Source: Actinomyces sp. Marseille-P3109 (GTDB lineage Bacteria > Actinomycetota > Actinomycetes > Actinomycetales > Actinomycetaceae). From it: a DNA stretch of 64,000 nucleotides. Positions 25,673-35,600 of this stretch are shown in pieces. Position 1 is the first letter of the stretch; each line of letters opens with the position of its first letter. The position numbers were made by a program, and so were the translations under genes. The stretch lies in NCBI RefSeq assembly GCF_900323545.1, contig NZ_OOHN01000008.1:639941-703940 (forward strand). The letters are read 5' to 3'. A model generated the notes under the pieces. It made no database searches. It saw only the letters and a program-made list of their open reading frames with translations, and was not told the DNA's origin.

Positions 25673-27529
25673 TCAGCTTGTCCGGCTCATGTAGGACGCA
25701 TCCCGCGGCCTGTCCTGATCCTCCTGGGAGAGCGACCACCGGTAGGCCTCGGAGGTGTCCTTGAGCTCATGGTGGCGTCCCCGGTGCAGGATAGTCGCTG
25801 GTGCCTGCTCCTCGGTTGCCTGCGGGGGACGCCCCATGACCAGGACCTCGTCGGCGTGCGCCAGCGCGCTGAGCCGATGAGTGACCAGCAGTGTGCCGCG
25901 GCCCTCGCGGGTCCCCACCTCCAGCAGGTCGGCCACGAGCCGGTCGGCGGTCGCGGGGTCGAGGTGCTCGCCGGGCTCGTCCAGGAGCATCAGCGGTGCA
26001 GGGGCCGCCAGCGCCCGGGCCAGGAGCAGCCGACGCCGCTCCCCGCCCGACAGCGTCGTGGCGTCAGTCCCGATGATGGTGTCGACGCCGTCGGGCAGCG
26101 CCTCGAGCCAGTCACCGAGCCCAGCCTGCCGTAGCAGCTCGGCCGCCTCGGCCTGGGTGACGTCTCCGCGCGCCACGCGCAGGTTCTCCAGGACGCTCGT
26201 GTGGAAGACGTGCGCGTCCTCAGCGGTCAGGCAGACCCTGGCCGCCGCCTCGGGACGGGTGACCTGCCACGGCGGAACGGCATCGAGCGTGAGACTGCCG
26301 CCCCTGGGCTCCAGGAGCCCGGCCAGCGTGGCCAGCAGGGTCGATTTCCCGATCCCCGACGGCCCCACGATCGCCACCCGCGTGCCGACTTGAAGGTCGA
26401 GATCGATGCCCTCGGCCACGACGGGGCCGCCGGGCCAGCCCACCGCCAGGTTCCTGGCCCGCAGGCGCGGGCCCCGGGTGGAGGGAGCCGGCAGATCCCG
26501 GGAGGCGGGAGAGGCTTGAGTGCCGGACTCAGCAGTCTCGATGAGGTCCACGATCCGGCAGGCGGCGCCCGCTGAGCGCACCAGCTGCACGCTCGCCGGG
26601 CCGAGCATGGAGGTGGCCTCGAACGCGGCCAACGGCACCAGGACGATGACCGCCAGCCAGACGGCCCCCAGCCGCCCGGAGGCCACGGCATCCACCCCGA
26701 CCACGAGGTTGCCCACGACCGCGATCCCCATGGCCGCCACATCCAGCGCCGCCGCGACCGCGGCGGGGATCGCGGCCCGGTCGCGCAGGCGGGCCAGACT
26801 CTCCTCTCGGGAGGCGACCTGGCGCATGGAGTCCGGTAGGCGTCCGGAGATGGTCAGTTCCGGCGCGGCCTCCAGGACCGCGAGCACCTCGGCGGACAGC
26901 CCGGCGGCCTGCCGCTGACGGGCCTGCTCGGAGATCCGAGCGGAGCGGATCGTGGCCAACGGGGCCCCCAGCCCCGACAGCAGCAGACAGGCCGCCAGGA
27001 TGAGGCCGGCCGGCCAGTACACGATTCCTACCCCCAGAGAGGTGGCTGCGCCCAGGACGGCCGCAACAGCCGCGGGCAGGTAGGCGCGCACCACGAGGTC
27101 GCCGACCGCGTCGATGTCGCCACCAACCCGGGCCAGGACATCGCCGCGACGCAGCCCCGCGACCGTGTCCGTACGGGCCGAGGCCAGGGACTCATAGAGA
27201 CGGGTGCGCAGGGCGCCCATGCCCCGCAGGGCGGTGTCGTGGGAGATGAGGCGCTCGCAGTAGCGCAGCACCGAGCGCGAGATGCCGAAGAGTCGCACCG
27301 CCACCGGCGCCACCCCCAGCGCTACGACGTCGGGCATCTGGGAGGCGCGGGCGATGAGCCAGGCCGCCACCCCGGACAGAGCCACGGCCGAGGCGGTCCC
27401 GGCCGTGCCTGCCAGGACCGCCAGGGCGAAGCGCGAGCGGTCCAGGTGCAGCAGACCCACGGCCCGGCGCAGTACCCGGCGCTCATGGGCGGACAGAACA
27501 GGGGAGAGGACGCTGGTCACCGGGCTCAC
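25673..27529 (-). CDS. cydC: ABC transporter CydC, thiol export for cytochrome bd assembly
   Basis: Half-transporter of 618 aa that with CydD exports cysteine/glutathione-type thiols needed for cytochrome bd maturation. Six membrane segments occupy about 1-320, with RLFGISRSVLRYCERLISHD typical of CydC. The ATPase has Walker A GPSGIGKST, signature LSGGERRRLLLARAL and Walker B LMLLDEPGEHLD. The GTG start overlaps the cydD stop by 4 nt. The two half-transporter genes, cydD then cydC, follow cydB. Confidence 0.92.
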   Translation of the reverse strand: MSPVTSVLSPVLSAHERRVLRRAVGLLHLDRSRFALAVLAGTAGTASAVALSGVAAWLIARASQMPDVVALGVAPVAVRLFGISRSVLRYCERLISHDTALRGMGALRTRLYESLASARTDTVAGLRRGDVLARVGGDIDAVGDLVVRAYLPAAVAAVLGAATSLGVGIVYWPAGLILAACLLLSGLGAPLATIRSARISEQARQRQAAGLSAEVLAVLEAAPELTISGRLPDSMRQVASREESLARLRDRAAIPAAVAAALDVAAMGIAVVGNLVVGVDAVASGRLGAVWLAVIVLVPLAAFEATSMLGPASVQLVRSAGAACRIVDLIETAESGTQASPASRDLPAPSTRGPRLRARNLAVGWPGGPVVAEGIDLDLQVGTRVAIVGPSGIGKSTLLATLAGLLEPRGGSLTLDAVPPWQVTRPEAAARVCLTAEDAHVFHTSVLENLRVARGDVTQAEAAELLRQAGLGDWLEALPDGVDTIIGTDATTLSGGERRRLLLARALAAPAPLMLLDEPGEHLDPATADRLVADLLEVGTREGRGTLLVTHRLSALAHADEVLVMGRPPQATEEQAPATILHRGRHHELKDTSEAYRWSLSQEDQDRPRDASYMSRTS

Positions 27530-29286
27530 TGGGCCTCCTCCTGCGACATCGGCAGATCGTGGACTGATGACTGGTCGGGCGAGGCGTGTGCCTGTTGTGC
27601 CGGTTGCATCGGCTCACTCGTCACGGCAATGGTCTGCTCGGCCAGGGCGATGAGCGTCGGACGGTGCGCGATGACCACCACCGTGCGCCCCGAGGCGTGC
27701 AGCGCGCGCACGCTGGCGAGGACATGGGCCTCGCTGGCGGCATCGAGATGTGCGGTCGGCTCGTCCATGAACACCAGCGGCGCTGTCGAGCACAGGGCCC
27801 GGGTGAGGGCGAGCCGCTGTCGCTGACCCACGGACAACCCCACACCGCCGCTGCCCACAACTGTTTCCCAGCCCTGCGGCAGGTCCGCCACGACCTCATC
27901 GAAGCCGGTGGCCCGGGCCGCCTCCTCCAGCTCGTCGGGGACGCCCCCGGCCGCGGATCCGTTCGGCGCGTCGACCAGCACATTGGACAGCACGGTGCCG
28001 GGAGTGATGGTGGGACGCTGGGGGACCCAGGCGATCTGCTCCCACCAGGTGGCCGGGGCGATCTCACCGAGGTTGACGGCTTCCTGCGAGGCGGTGCCGG
28101 GGCCCGGTACGACCCGCACCTGCCCCCGGTCCGCGGGCAGCAGGCCGAGGAGGACCTGCGTCGTCGTGGTCTTGCCCGCACCCGAGGGCCCGGTCAGGGC
28201 CACGAGGCTGCCAGGGCGGATCGTGGTGCTCAGATCCGCCGGGGCCCACGTTCCGCGGGCGGCCACCGAGATGGCGTCGAGCTCGATCGTAGCCGTGCGC
28301 AGGTCAGGGGCCGGCAGGGTGCCGCGCTCGGGGACGGGAGTCTCAAGGACCTCGAAGACCGCCTCGGCGGCGGCCACTCCGTTGGCGGAGGCGTGGAACT
28401 GGAAACCCACTTGCCGCAGCGGCTGGTAGACCTCCGGCGCCACCATGAGCACGAGGAGGCCGGTGAACAGGTCCATACGGCCGGCCACCAGCCGGAACCC
28501 GACCTCGACGGCGATGATCGCCACCGACAGCGTCGTGATGAACTCCAGGACCGCTCCCGACAGGAAGGCGATCCGCAAGGTCGACATGGTGGTGCGGCGA
28601 TAGGCGCGCCCCAGGGACCGCACCTTCTTGGCCGGTCCCTGCTCGCGCCCCAGCGCCTTGAGCGTGGGCAACCCCGAGATGAGGTCGAGCACCTGGTCTC
28701 CCAGGACCTGCATCGCCTCCAGCCGCTCCTGCGAGACTGACTGCGTCATCCGTCCGATGAGGATCATAAAGATCGGGATGAGGGGCAGTGTGCACACCAC
28801 GGCCACTGCGGCTGGCCAGTCCTGGGTGATGAGAACCAGTACCGTCGCCGGGGTGACCGTGGCGGCCAGCACCAGCTGGGGCAGGTACCGGGTGAAGTAG
28901 GGCTCGAGGTCGTCCAGGCCGCGGGTCAGGAGGGTGGCGGTCCCGGCGCCGTGCAGCGCCTGCCACCGGGGTCCCAGCCGAGCAGCGTGCTCCAGGACCA
29001 GGCGGCGCAGCTCGATGATCGTGCCGGTGGCGGAGCGGTGGGCGTGGAGCTCCTGAAGGAGGACCACCAGCGCCCGGGCGGCCATGACACCGCCCAGGGC
29101 CACCACCAGCCTCCTGACCGATGCCGGGCCGGCGCCGTCGGAGATGACCGAGGATACCGGGCCCGAGACAAGGAAGGCCTGCGCCACCACCAGCGCTGCG
29201 GTGACCATTCCGGCCACGGCCGTGGCGGCGATGTATCGGCGGGCTGAGCGGGCGTAGCGCATCAGCCGGGGGTCGAGAGGCTTCAC
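27526..29286 (-). CDS. cydD: ABC transporter CydD, thiol export for cytochrome bd assembly
   Basis: Partner of CydC, 586 aa, with an N-terminal membrane domain and C-terminal ATPase. Walker A is GPSGAGKTTT, the signature is LSVGQRQRLALTRAL (LSVGQ instead of LSGGQ), and Walker B is LVFMDEPTAHLD. The region SGLPTLKALGRE in the membrane domain is common to CydD. It starts at an ATG 65 nt after cydB, and the stop overlaps the cydC start. The gap to cydB has no evident promoter, so the four cyd genes are probably one transcript. Confidence 0.92.
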   Translation of the reverse strand: MKPLDPRLMRYARSARRYIAATAVAGMVTAALVVAQAFLVSGPVSSVISDGAGPASVRRLVVALGGVMAARALVVLLQELHAHRSATGTIIELRRLVLEHAARLGPRWQALHGAGTATLLTRGLDDLEPYFTRYLPQLVLAATVTPATVLVLITQDWPAAVAVVCTLPLIPIFMILIGRMTQSVSQERLEAMQVLGDQVLDLISGLPTLKALGREQGPAKKVRSLGRAYRRTTMSTLRIAFLSGAVLEFITTLSVAIIAVEVGFRLVAGRMDLFTGLLVLMVAPEVYQPLRQVGFQFHASANGVAAAEAVFEVLETPVPERGTLPAPDLRTATIELDAISVAARGTWAPADLSTTIRPGSLVALTGPSGAGKTTTTQVLLGLLPADRGQVRVVPGPGTASQEAVNLGEIAPATWWEQIAWVPQRPTITPGTVLSNVLVDAPNGSAAGGVPDELEEAARATGFDEVVADLPQGWETVVGSGGVGLSVGQRQRLALTRALCSTAPLVFMDEPTAHLDAASEAHVLASVRALHASGRTVVVIAHRPTLIALAEQTIAVTSEPMQPAQQAHASPDQSSVHDLPMSQEEAQ

Positions 29287-29351
29287 CCGTTCAAGGATAG
29301 GGGACTAGGTCCAAAGGCCCGGAACCCCTGGCCGATACGTGGTGCGGCTGG

Positions 29352-30485
29352 TCAGTACCCGAAGTGCGCCTCTGGCTGGGCGGAGTCGCGCACCAGCGTG
29401 GGGTGCAGCCCGCCCTGGTCGGGGTTGATGCTCTCGGCGCTGATACGGAAGGCGAACACCTTGTAGCTCCAGACCGTGTAGGCCAGGACCCCGGGGACGA
29501 ACACGGCCGCGGCGACGGTCATGATGAGCAGCGTCGTGTCGGTGCTCGCTGCCTGCTGGATCGTCAGCGAGTAGGCCGGGTCCACCGAGGATCGCATGAC
29601 GTTGGGGGCCATAGCGGCGAAGATGAAGACGACCGCGAAGGCGATCCCCACGAAGTGCAGGGCGAAGGCCCGCCCCTCGCTCCCGGTGCGTCCCATGAGC
29701 AGTGAGCCGATGAGCCCGGCTGCGGCGACGGCCAGTGGGATCCAGGACAGGGCGCTGTCCGAGTAGGCCAGCTGGGCCCACAGCGCCCAGGCCGCGGTGA
29801 CGACGGTCGCAACCGGAGCGAGCCTGCGAGACAGGGCCAGGGACCGCCGCGAGAGCTCGCCGGTGGTCTTGAGAGCCACGAAGAGCGCACCGTGGTTGAG
29901 GAAGAGCAGACAGGTGACCGCGCCCCCCAGTAGAGTGAAGGGCGTCACCATGCTGAGCAACCCGCCGGTGATCTGGTGGGCGGCGCCGGGCACGAGCGAG
30001 TCGGCCCGTACCTGGCCGGCCGGGACCGCGGCGCCGGTGGAGATCTTGACGACCTCGATGTGCATGCCCTGAACCAGGTTCGCAAAGGCCACGCCCCACA
30101 GGATGGAGGGCAGCCAGGCGCTGATCGTGTGGACCCAGTCCCAGCGGTCGCGCCAGGTCTGGCAGTTGACCTTGGGGCGCCACTCGATGGCGCACACGCG
30201 CACGATGAGGCACAGCAGGATGATGAACAGGACGATGTAGGCCCCCGAGAACAGGGTGGAGTACCACTCGGGGAAGGCCGCGAAGGTGGCTCCGCCGGCG
30301 GTGAGCAGCCACACCTCGTTGCCGTCCCAGTGGGGGCCGATGGTGGACAGCGTCGCACGCCGCTCGCGCTCATCTCGCCCCAGGATCTTCAGAAGCATCC
30401 CGACGCCGAAGTCGAATCCCTCCAGGGTGAGGTAGCCGATCCACAGGACGGCGATGAGGATGAACCAGAGGATGCTCAGTGTCAT
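29352..30485 (-). CDS. cydB: Cytochrome bd oxidase subunit II
   Basis: Membrane subunit of the quinol oxidase that reduces oxygen at low concentration. The 377-aa protein begins with a hydrophobic helix, then LEGFDFGVGMLL and GPHWDGNEVWL, both CydB hallmarks, and has 8-9 membrane segments in all. It starts 20 nt after cydA with no room for a promoter. It is needed together with CydA and the CydDC exporter. Confidence 0.95.
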   Translation of the reverse strand: MTLSILWFILIAVLWIGYLTLEGFDFGVGMLLKILGRDERERRATLSTIGPHWDGNEVWLLTAGGATFAAFPEWYSTLFSGAYIVLFIILLCLIVRVCAIEWRPKVNCQTWRDRWDWVHTISAWLPSILWGVAFANLVQGMHIEVVKISTGAAVPAGQVRADSLVPGAAHQITGGLLSMVTPFTLLGGAVTCLLFLNHGALFVALKTTGELSRRSLALSRRLAPVATVVTAAWALWAQLAYSDSALSWIPLAVAAAGLIGSLLMGRTGSEGRAFALHFVGIAFAVVFIFAAMAPNVMRSSVDPAYSLTIQQAASTDTTLLIMTVAAAVFVPGVLAYTVWSYKVFAFRISAESINPDQGGLHPTLVRDSAQPEAHFGY

Positions 30486-30505
30486 GGGTGTCTACCTTCC
30501 TCGGT

Positions 30506-32041
30506 TCAGTAGGCGAAGGACAGGGCGGGGGCGGCCTCGGACGAGTCATGGGACTCGTCGTCGGAGCCGTCTGAGGGCTCCGCGGCCTTGGCGGGCACCG
30601 GAGTGCGTACGCCCTCACGGATGTACCGGCGCAGCAGGACGAACCAGACCACGCCGAGTGCGGCGTACAGCAGGGTGAAGATGACCATCGAGGCCAGCAC
30701 CGTGCCCGAGGAGACCACGGAGGAGACGCCGTCGGCAGTGAGCATGTAGACCTGGGAGACCGGGTCGGACAGGTTGGGCGCGATGACCCAGGGCTGGCGT
30801 CCCATCTCGCGGAAGATCCAGCCGAAGGAGCAGGCGATGAAGGGCAGCCACATGGTGGCCAGTGCCACTTTGCCCAGGATCGGCCGGGAGATGAGCCGTC
30901 CGGAGCGGGTCAGCCACAGGGCCAGGACCCCCAGTCCCATCGAGGCCATGCCCAGCCCGATCATGAGGCGGAAGGACCAGAAATTGACCATGATGTTGGG
31001 GCTGTAGTCGACGGCGTTGCCGCGGGCGTCGGTGGTGCCGTAGTGCTGTGCGTAGGTGTCACCGGACTCCTTGAGCCCGGTGAGCTCGGCGTTGAAGTCG
31101 TTGGTGGCCATGAAGGAGTAGACGCCGGGAACCGAGATGAACCGGACCATGCCGTCCTCGCTCTTGCAGTCCCCGAAAGCGGCCACGGTGAAGGGTGCTT
31201 TGGACTCGGAGTGGCACAGGCCCTCGGCGGCGGCCATCTTGGCCGGCTGGTACTCGGCGACCAGCTGCCCCTGCATGTGCCCGGTGCCGGCGGTGACCAG
31301 ACCCGCCGCCACCATGACGATGGCGCCGAAGCGGGTGACCCGCCGCCACAGCTCACGGGCCTCGAAGTCCTGCTCGGCGCGGGCGGCCTTGACCATCCAC
31401 CACACCGAGACGCCCATGACGACGGCGCCGGCCACCAGCAGCGCCGAGGAGATGACGTGCAAAACCGTGGCCCACACCAGCTCATTGGACAGCAGCTTGA
31501 GGAAACCGCTCACGCCGTCGAGCTCGGCACGTCCCGTCCTGGGGTTGACGACGGCGCCCACCGGGTGCTGCATCCAGGAGTTCGCGGTGAGGATGAAGAA
31601 GGCGGAGAAGTTCGTGCCCGCGGCCACGGCCCACATGCACAGGTTGTGGAGTCTGGGGGACAAGCGGTCCCATCCGAAGATCCACATACCCAGGAAGACC
31701 GATTCCATGAAGAAGGCCAGCAGGGCCTCGAAGGCGAGCGGGGCGCCGAAGATGTTGCCCACGAATCGCGAGTACTCGGACCAGTTCATGCCGAACTGGA
31801 ACTCCTGGACGATTCCGGTGGCCACACCCAGCGCGAAGTTGATCAGCAGGATCTTGCCGAAGAACTTGGTGGCCACCAGCCACTGCTCGTTGCCGGTCCG
31901 ACGCCACAGCGTCTCCATGAGAGCCACCAGCGGCGAGAGCCCGATGGTCAGCGGGACCAGGATGAAGTGGTAGACGGTGGTGATGCCGAACTGCCAGCGC
32001 GCCAGATCCAGAGAGTCCAGCGCCATAGGAGAGATGGCCAT
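30506..32041 (-). CDS. cydA: Cytochrome bd oxidase subunit I
   Basis: Heme-carrying subunit of the bd-type terminal oxidase, 511 aa. The N-terminal LARWQFGITTVYHF carries the axial heme b595 histidine, TVLHVISSALL carries a second heme ligand, and GRQPWVIAPNL is the conserved C-terminal-half motif. The quinol-binding Q-loop between about 250 and 310 (FGDCKSEDGMVRF region) looks short. The ATG at 32041 follows AAAGGTGG. The open frame continues 34 codons upstream but through the promoter. It is first in cydABDC. Confidence 0.95.
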   Translation of the reverse strand: MAISPMALDSLDLARWQFGITTVYHFILVPLTIGLSPLVALMETLWRRTGNEQWLVATKFFGKILLINFALGVATGIVQEFQFGMNWSEYSRFVGNIFGAPLAFEALLAFFMESVFLGMWIFGWDRLSPRLHNLCMWAVAAGTNFSAFFILTANSWMQHPVGAVVNPRTGRAELDGVSGFLKLLSNELVWATVLHVISSALLVAGAVVMGVSVWWMVKAARAEQDFEARELWRRVTRFGAIVMVAAGLVTAGTGHMQGQLVAEYQPAKMAAAEGLCHSESKAPFTVAAFGDCKSEDGMVRFISVPGVYSFMATNDFNAELTGLKESGDTYAQHYGTTDARGNAVDYSPNIMVNFWSFRLMIGLGMASMGLGVLALWLTRSGRLISRPILGKVALATMWLPFIACSFGWIFREMGRQPWVIAPNLSDPVSQVYMLTADGVSSVVSSGTVLASMVIFTLLYAALGVVWFVLLRRYIREGVRTPVPAKAAEPSDGSDDESHDSSEAAPALSFAY

Positions 32042-32084
32042 CCGTGCCACCTTTCGGAGATGACGATGAGGTCGATAAGGTGTT

Positions 32085-32102
32085 CTGTAGAACGTCCTAC
32101 AG
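32085..32102. promoter_or_regulatory. Palindromic operator in the cydA leader
   Basis: CTGTAGAACGTCCTACAG is an 18-bp palindrome with a single mismatched pair. It lies just downstream of the cydA -10 box, at about +6 to +23 of the predicted transcript, where a bound protein would block transcription. It does not match the known Rex site. The binding protein is unknown. Confidence 0.55.
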
Positions 32103-32114
32103 GTCGATAGGGGG

Positions 32115-32143
32115 ATTGTAGGCCATCTATGACGTGATGTCAT
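32115..32143 (-). promoter_or_regulatory. cydA operon promoter
   Basis: On the minus strand, -35 ATGACA (32138-32143) and -10 TACAAT (32115-32120) are exactly 17 bp apart, and each differs from the consensus at one base. The -35 box is inside a second inverted repeat, ATGAC-N5-GTCAT (32129-32143). This is one of the best-formed promoters in the window. Confidence 0.7.
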
Positions 32144-32680
32144 GAAACAGCTGGGTTTCGATGCGATGTCGATGGTCGCGGCTGCCCCTTTTCGCCTTGT
32201 AAACCCTATCGTCCAGGGCGGTTCTTCCGGGGGTTTTCGATGCGATTGTTGAAGGGCGGCAATCGTGGATGTGGGACTGAAGGCCCGTGAGTAACGTTCT
32301 GAGGTCGACTGAAAACTGACTATTTTCTAGGTGTTCACTGGTTGTGCGGTGGGATTGGGGTGGACTCGAGGCGGAGCGAGAGATGAGCCACCATGAGCAT
32401 GACGAGTCGCGCAGGCGCTTATCGCTGTATGTGTGGGATACTTCGACCCGGCTCCGGGTACTCCGTACCGGTACCAGGAGCCACGCCTTCCGACCGACCC
32501 TGTCCGAGGACCTTGCGCCGCCCGAGCTGCGCCGCTGCGAGCCCGGTCTGTGTGGACGTCAGGTAAGGCATGCGCCCTCAGGGCGCTCGTAGACTTTTTC
32601 GCTGCTCCCGCCTGGGAGCACAACCGCGCTGACGCGTCGAGGGTACGACGACGGCGCCGGCCCCGGAGAGTGCAAGCCCC
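32144..32680. other. Intergenic region between cydA and rne, with rne leader hairpins
   Basis: About 540 nt without a recognisable gene. Near its right end, GCGCCC-TCA-GGGCGC (32572-32586) is a perfect 6-bp stem followed 8 nt later by TTTTT, and GCTCCC-GCCT-GGGAGC (32604-32619) is a second perfect hairpin. TAGACT (32590-32595) between them could be an rne -10 box, which would put only the second hairpin in the rne leader. rne mRNAs are autoregulated through their leaders in some bacteria; here that is only a possibility. Nothing was recognised in 32144-32560. Confidence 0.4.
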
Positions 32681-35600
32681 ATGGCACGTCGCACCACATC
32701 AGAATCAACAGAATCGCACGAGCACGAGCAGGACCAGGCAGTCGGTGATGCCGTGAGCGCCCCGGCCCCGCGCCGTCGTCGCAAGGTCACCGCCGCTGCC
32801 GCCGCGCCGGCTCAGGCTCCCGCTGCCGAGCAGCCGGGCGCGACGGACCCCGCGGACGTCATCACCTCCTCAGCTGCCGACGATCCCGACCCTGAACAGC
32901 CCGAGCCCTCGGCCGCCTCGGTCGCTCCAGTAGTCCCGTCGCGTCGTCGTCGCAAGGTCGTCGCGGCCTCGGCCGCTCCCGAGGCGGCCCCGGCCGCCGA
33001 GCCGCACGTCGCCGGTACGGAGGTCGGCGAGCTCGATGAGCCGGAGAGCGCGCCGGTCACGGACGCAGCGGAGGCTGAGGCGGAGTCGCGGGTTGAGGAC
33101 GAGCAGGCTGACGGTGCCAACGACGCCCACGACGCCGACGATGAGGGACCTGACGCACAGGGCGGACCGGACGAGGAGACCCTCCGGGAGGACCAGGGGG
33201 AGCCCGAGGCTCCGCGCCTGCCCGCCGCCTCGCTCCTGTTCCAGGCCCCCGACCCCAGCCGGGCCCGCCGGCGTCGGCGGGTCACCGCCGCCACCGCCGC
33301 GCCCCAGGAGGCCCCGACGGCCGCGCGCCATCAGGGCGCAAGCGGCTGGGGGGAGGAGCCTGAGGACCCTGAAGCGGACTCCCCGGCCGGTGCAGAGGGC
33401 CGGGTGCCCGATGATGAGGATGACGCCGGGACCTCGTCGCCCCGGGGGGAGCGGGCCGGTGGACGCAGCCGTCGCCGTCGTCGGGCGGTCGCCGGTGCGG
33501 GAGCGTCGCAGAAGGGGCGCAGCGCCTCCGCCTCCCCGGTCGAGGAGCGCGACGACGATGCCGAGTCCGCCGCTGGGTCTCCCGAGATCGACGCCGCCGG
33601 TGGCTCCCAGGACGACTCTCAGGACGAGGCGCGCGATGGCGGGGCCCGCCGCAAGCGCCGCCGAGGCGGGCGAGGCCGGCGCTCACGCTCGCGTAGCGAG
33701 GACTCCGCACCCAACGAGGCCGACGACGAGTCCCGAACCACCGAGGACCCGTCCCGCTCCGGCGGAGAGGGCACGGGTTCCGCAGCGACCTCGGCCCGCG
33801 AGACCTCTGCGGACGCTGCCGTCGAGGCGACCGCGGGGGCCGTGTCAGGATCGCGCCGGCGCCGGCGCCGTTCCCGTACCCGCTCCGAGGGAGGCGACCC
33901 GCGTGACGAGGTCACCGCCCTCAAGGGCTCCACCCGGCTGGAGGCCAAGCGCCAGCGCCGTCGCGAGGGGCGGGCGGCCGGACGCCGTCGGCCCATCGTC
34001 ACTGAGGCCGAGTTCCTGGCCCGCCGCGAGTCCGTGGACCGCCAGATGATCGTGCGCGAGTCCGACGGCCTCAACCAGATCGCCGTCCTGGAGGACGGGC
34101 TCCTCGTGGAGCACTACGTCTCCCGGCACACTCAGACCTCCATGGTCGGAAACGTCTACGTCGGTCGGGTCCAGAACGTCCTGCCCTCCATGGAGGCCGC
34201 CTTCGTGGACCTGGGCAAGGGGCGCAACGCCGTGCTCTACGCCGGCGAGGTCAACTGGGACGCCGCCGGCCTGGAGGGCCGGCCCCGCCGGATCGAGGAC
34301 GCGCTCTCCAGCGGGGACACCGTCCTGGTCCAGGTCACCAAGGACCCCATCGGGCATAAGGGCGCCCGCCTCACCAGTCAGATCACCTTGGCGGGCCGCT
34401 ACCTGGTTCTCGTCCCCGGCGGCACCATGACGGGGATCTCGCGCAAGCTGCCCGACACCGAGCGCAGCCGCCTGAAGAAGATCCTCAAGCGGATCGTGCC
34501 CGATTCCGCCGGAGTCATCGTGCGCACCGCCGCCGAGGGGGCCAGCCAGGAGCAGCTGACCGCCGACGTCGAGAGGCTCGTGGCCCAGTGGGAGTCCATC
34601 GAGAAGAAGGCCTCCTCCGTCATGAAGGGCAGCGGCAAGGCCCCGGTCCTCCTCAAGGGGGAGCCGGAGCTCGCCGTGAGGGTCATCCGCGACGTCTTCA
34701 ACGAGGACTTCCGCAAGCTCATCGTCTCCGGCGACAAGACCTGGTCGACGATCTCCCAGTACATCGACGACGTCAGTCCGGACCTGGCCGAGCGCCTCGA
34801 GCACTGGACCGGCCCCGAGGACGTCTTCGCCGCCCATCGCGTGGACGAGCAGCTCGCCAAGGGCTTCGACCGCAAGGTCTGGTTGCCCAGCGGCGGCACC
34901 CTGGTCATCGATCGCACCGAGGCGATGACCGTCATCGACGTCAACACCGGCCGCTTCACCGGGGCGGGCGGCACCCTGGAGGAGACCGTCACCCGCAACA
35001 ACCTCGAGGCGGCCGAGGAGATCGTGCGCCAGCTGCGCCTGCGTGACATCGGAGGCATGGTCGTCATCGACTTCGTCGACATGGTCCTGGAGTCCAACCG
35101 GGACCTCGTTCTGCGTCGGCTCGTGGAGTGCCTGGGGCGCGATCGGACCCGCCACCAGGTCACGGAGGTCACCTCGCTCGGCCTGGTCCAGATGACCCGC
35201 AAACGGGTGGGACAGGGACTGGTCGAGGCCTTCTCCACCACCTGCGAGCACTGCAAGGGCCGCGGCTTCATCGTCCACGACGAGCCCGTGGAGAACCAGC
35301 AGGTCGACATGTCGACCTCGGCCTCCCGCGGCGGAGGGCGCTCGCGCGGGCGCAAGAACCGTGAGGAGCAGGCCGGATCCGGCAAGAAGGATGCTCAGGA
35401 GGTCAAGGGTAAGAGCGGAAAGGGGGCCGGCGGCACCAAGGGCTCGGCGAGGCACGACGCCGTTGCCTCGCCCGAGTCCGGGGCCGACGACGAGGCCCGG
35501 GCGGCGGTTCGCGGTGCCCTGGCCCAGATCGCGGCGGCTGCCGAGCAGGCCCACAAGGATGCGCAGGAGGCGGCTCAGGACGCTCAAGGGCTCGAGGGCT

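Noticed and set aside
31043..32110. Open frame on the plus strand across cydA
   Set aside because: Antisense shadow. CydA has all expected motifs on the minus strand, and the shadow runs into the cydA promoter.
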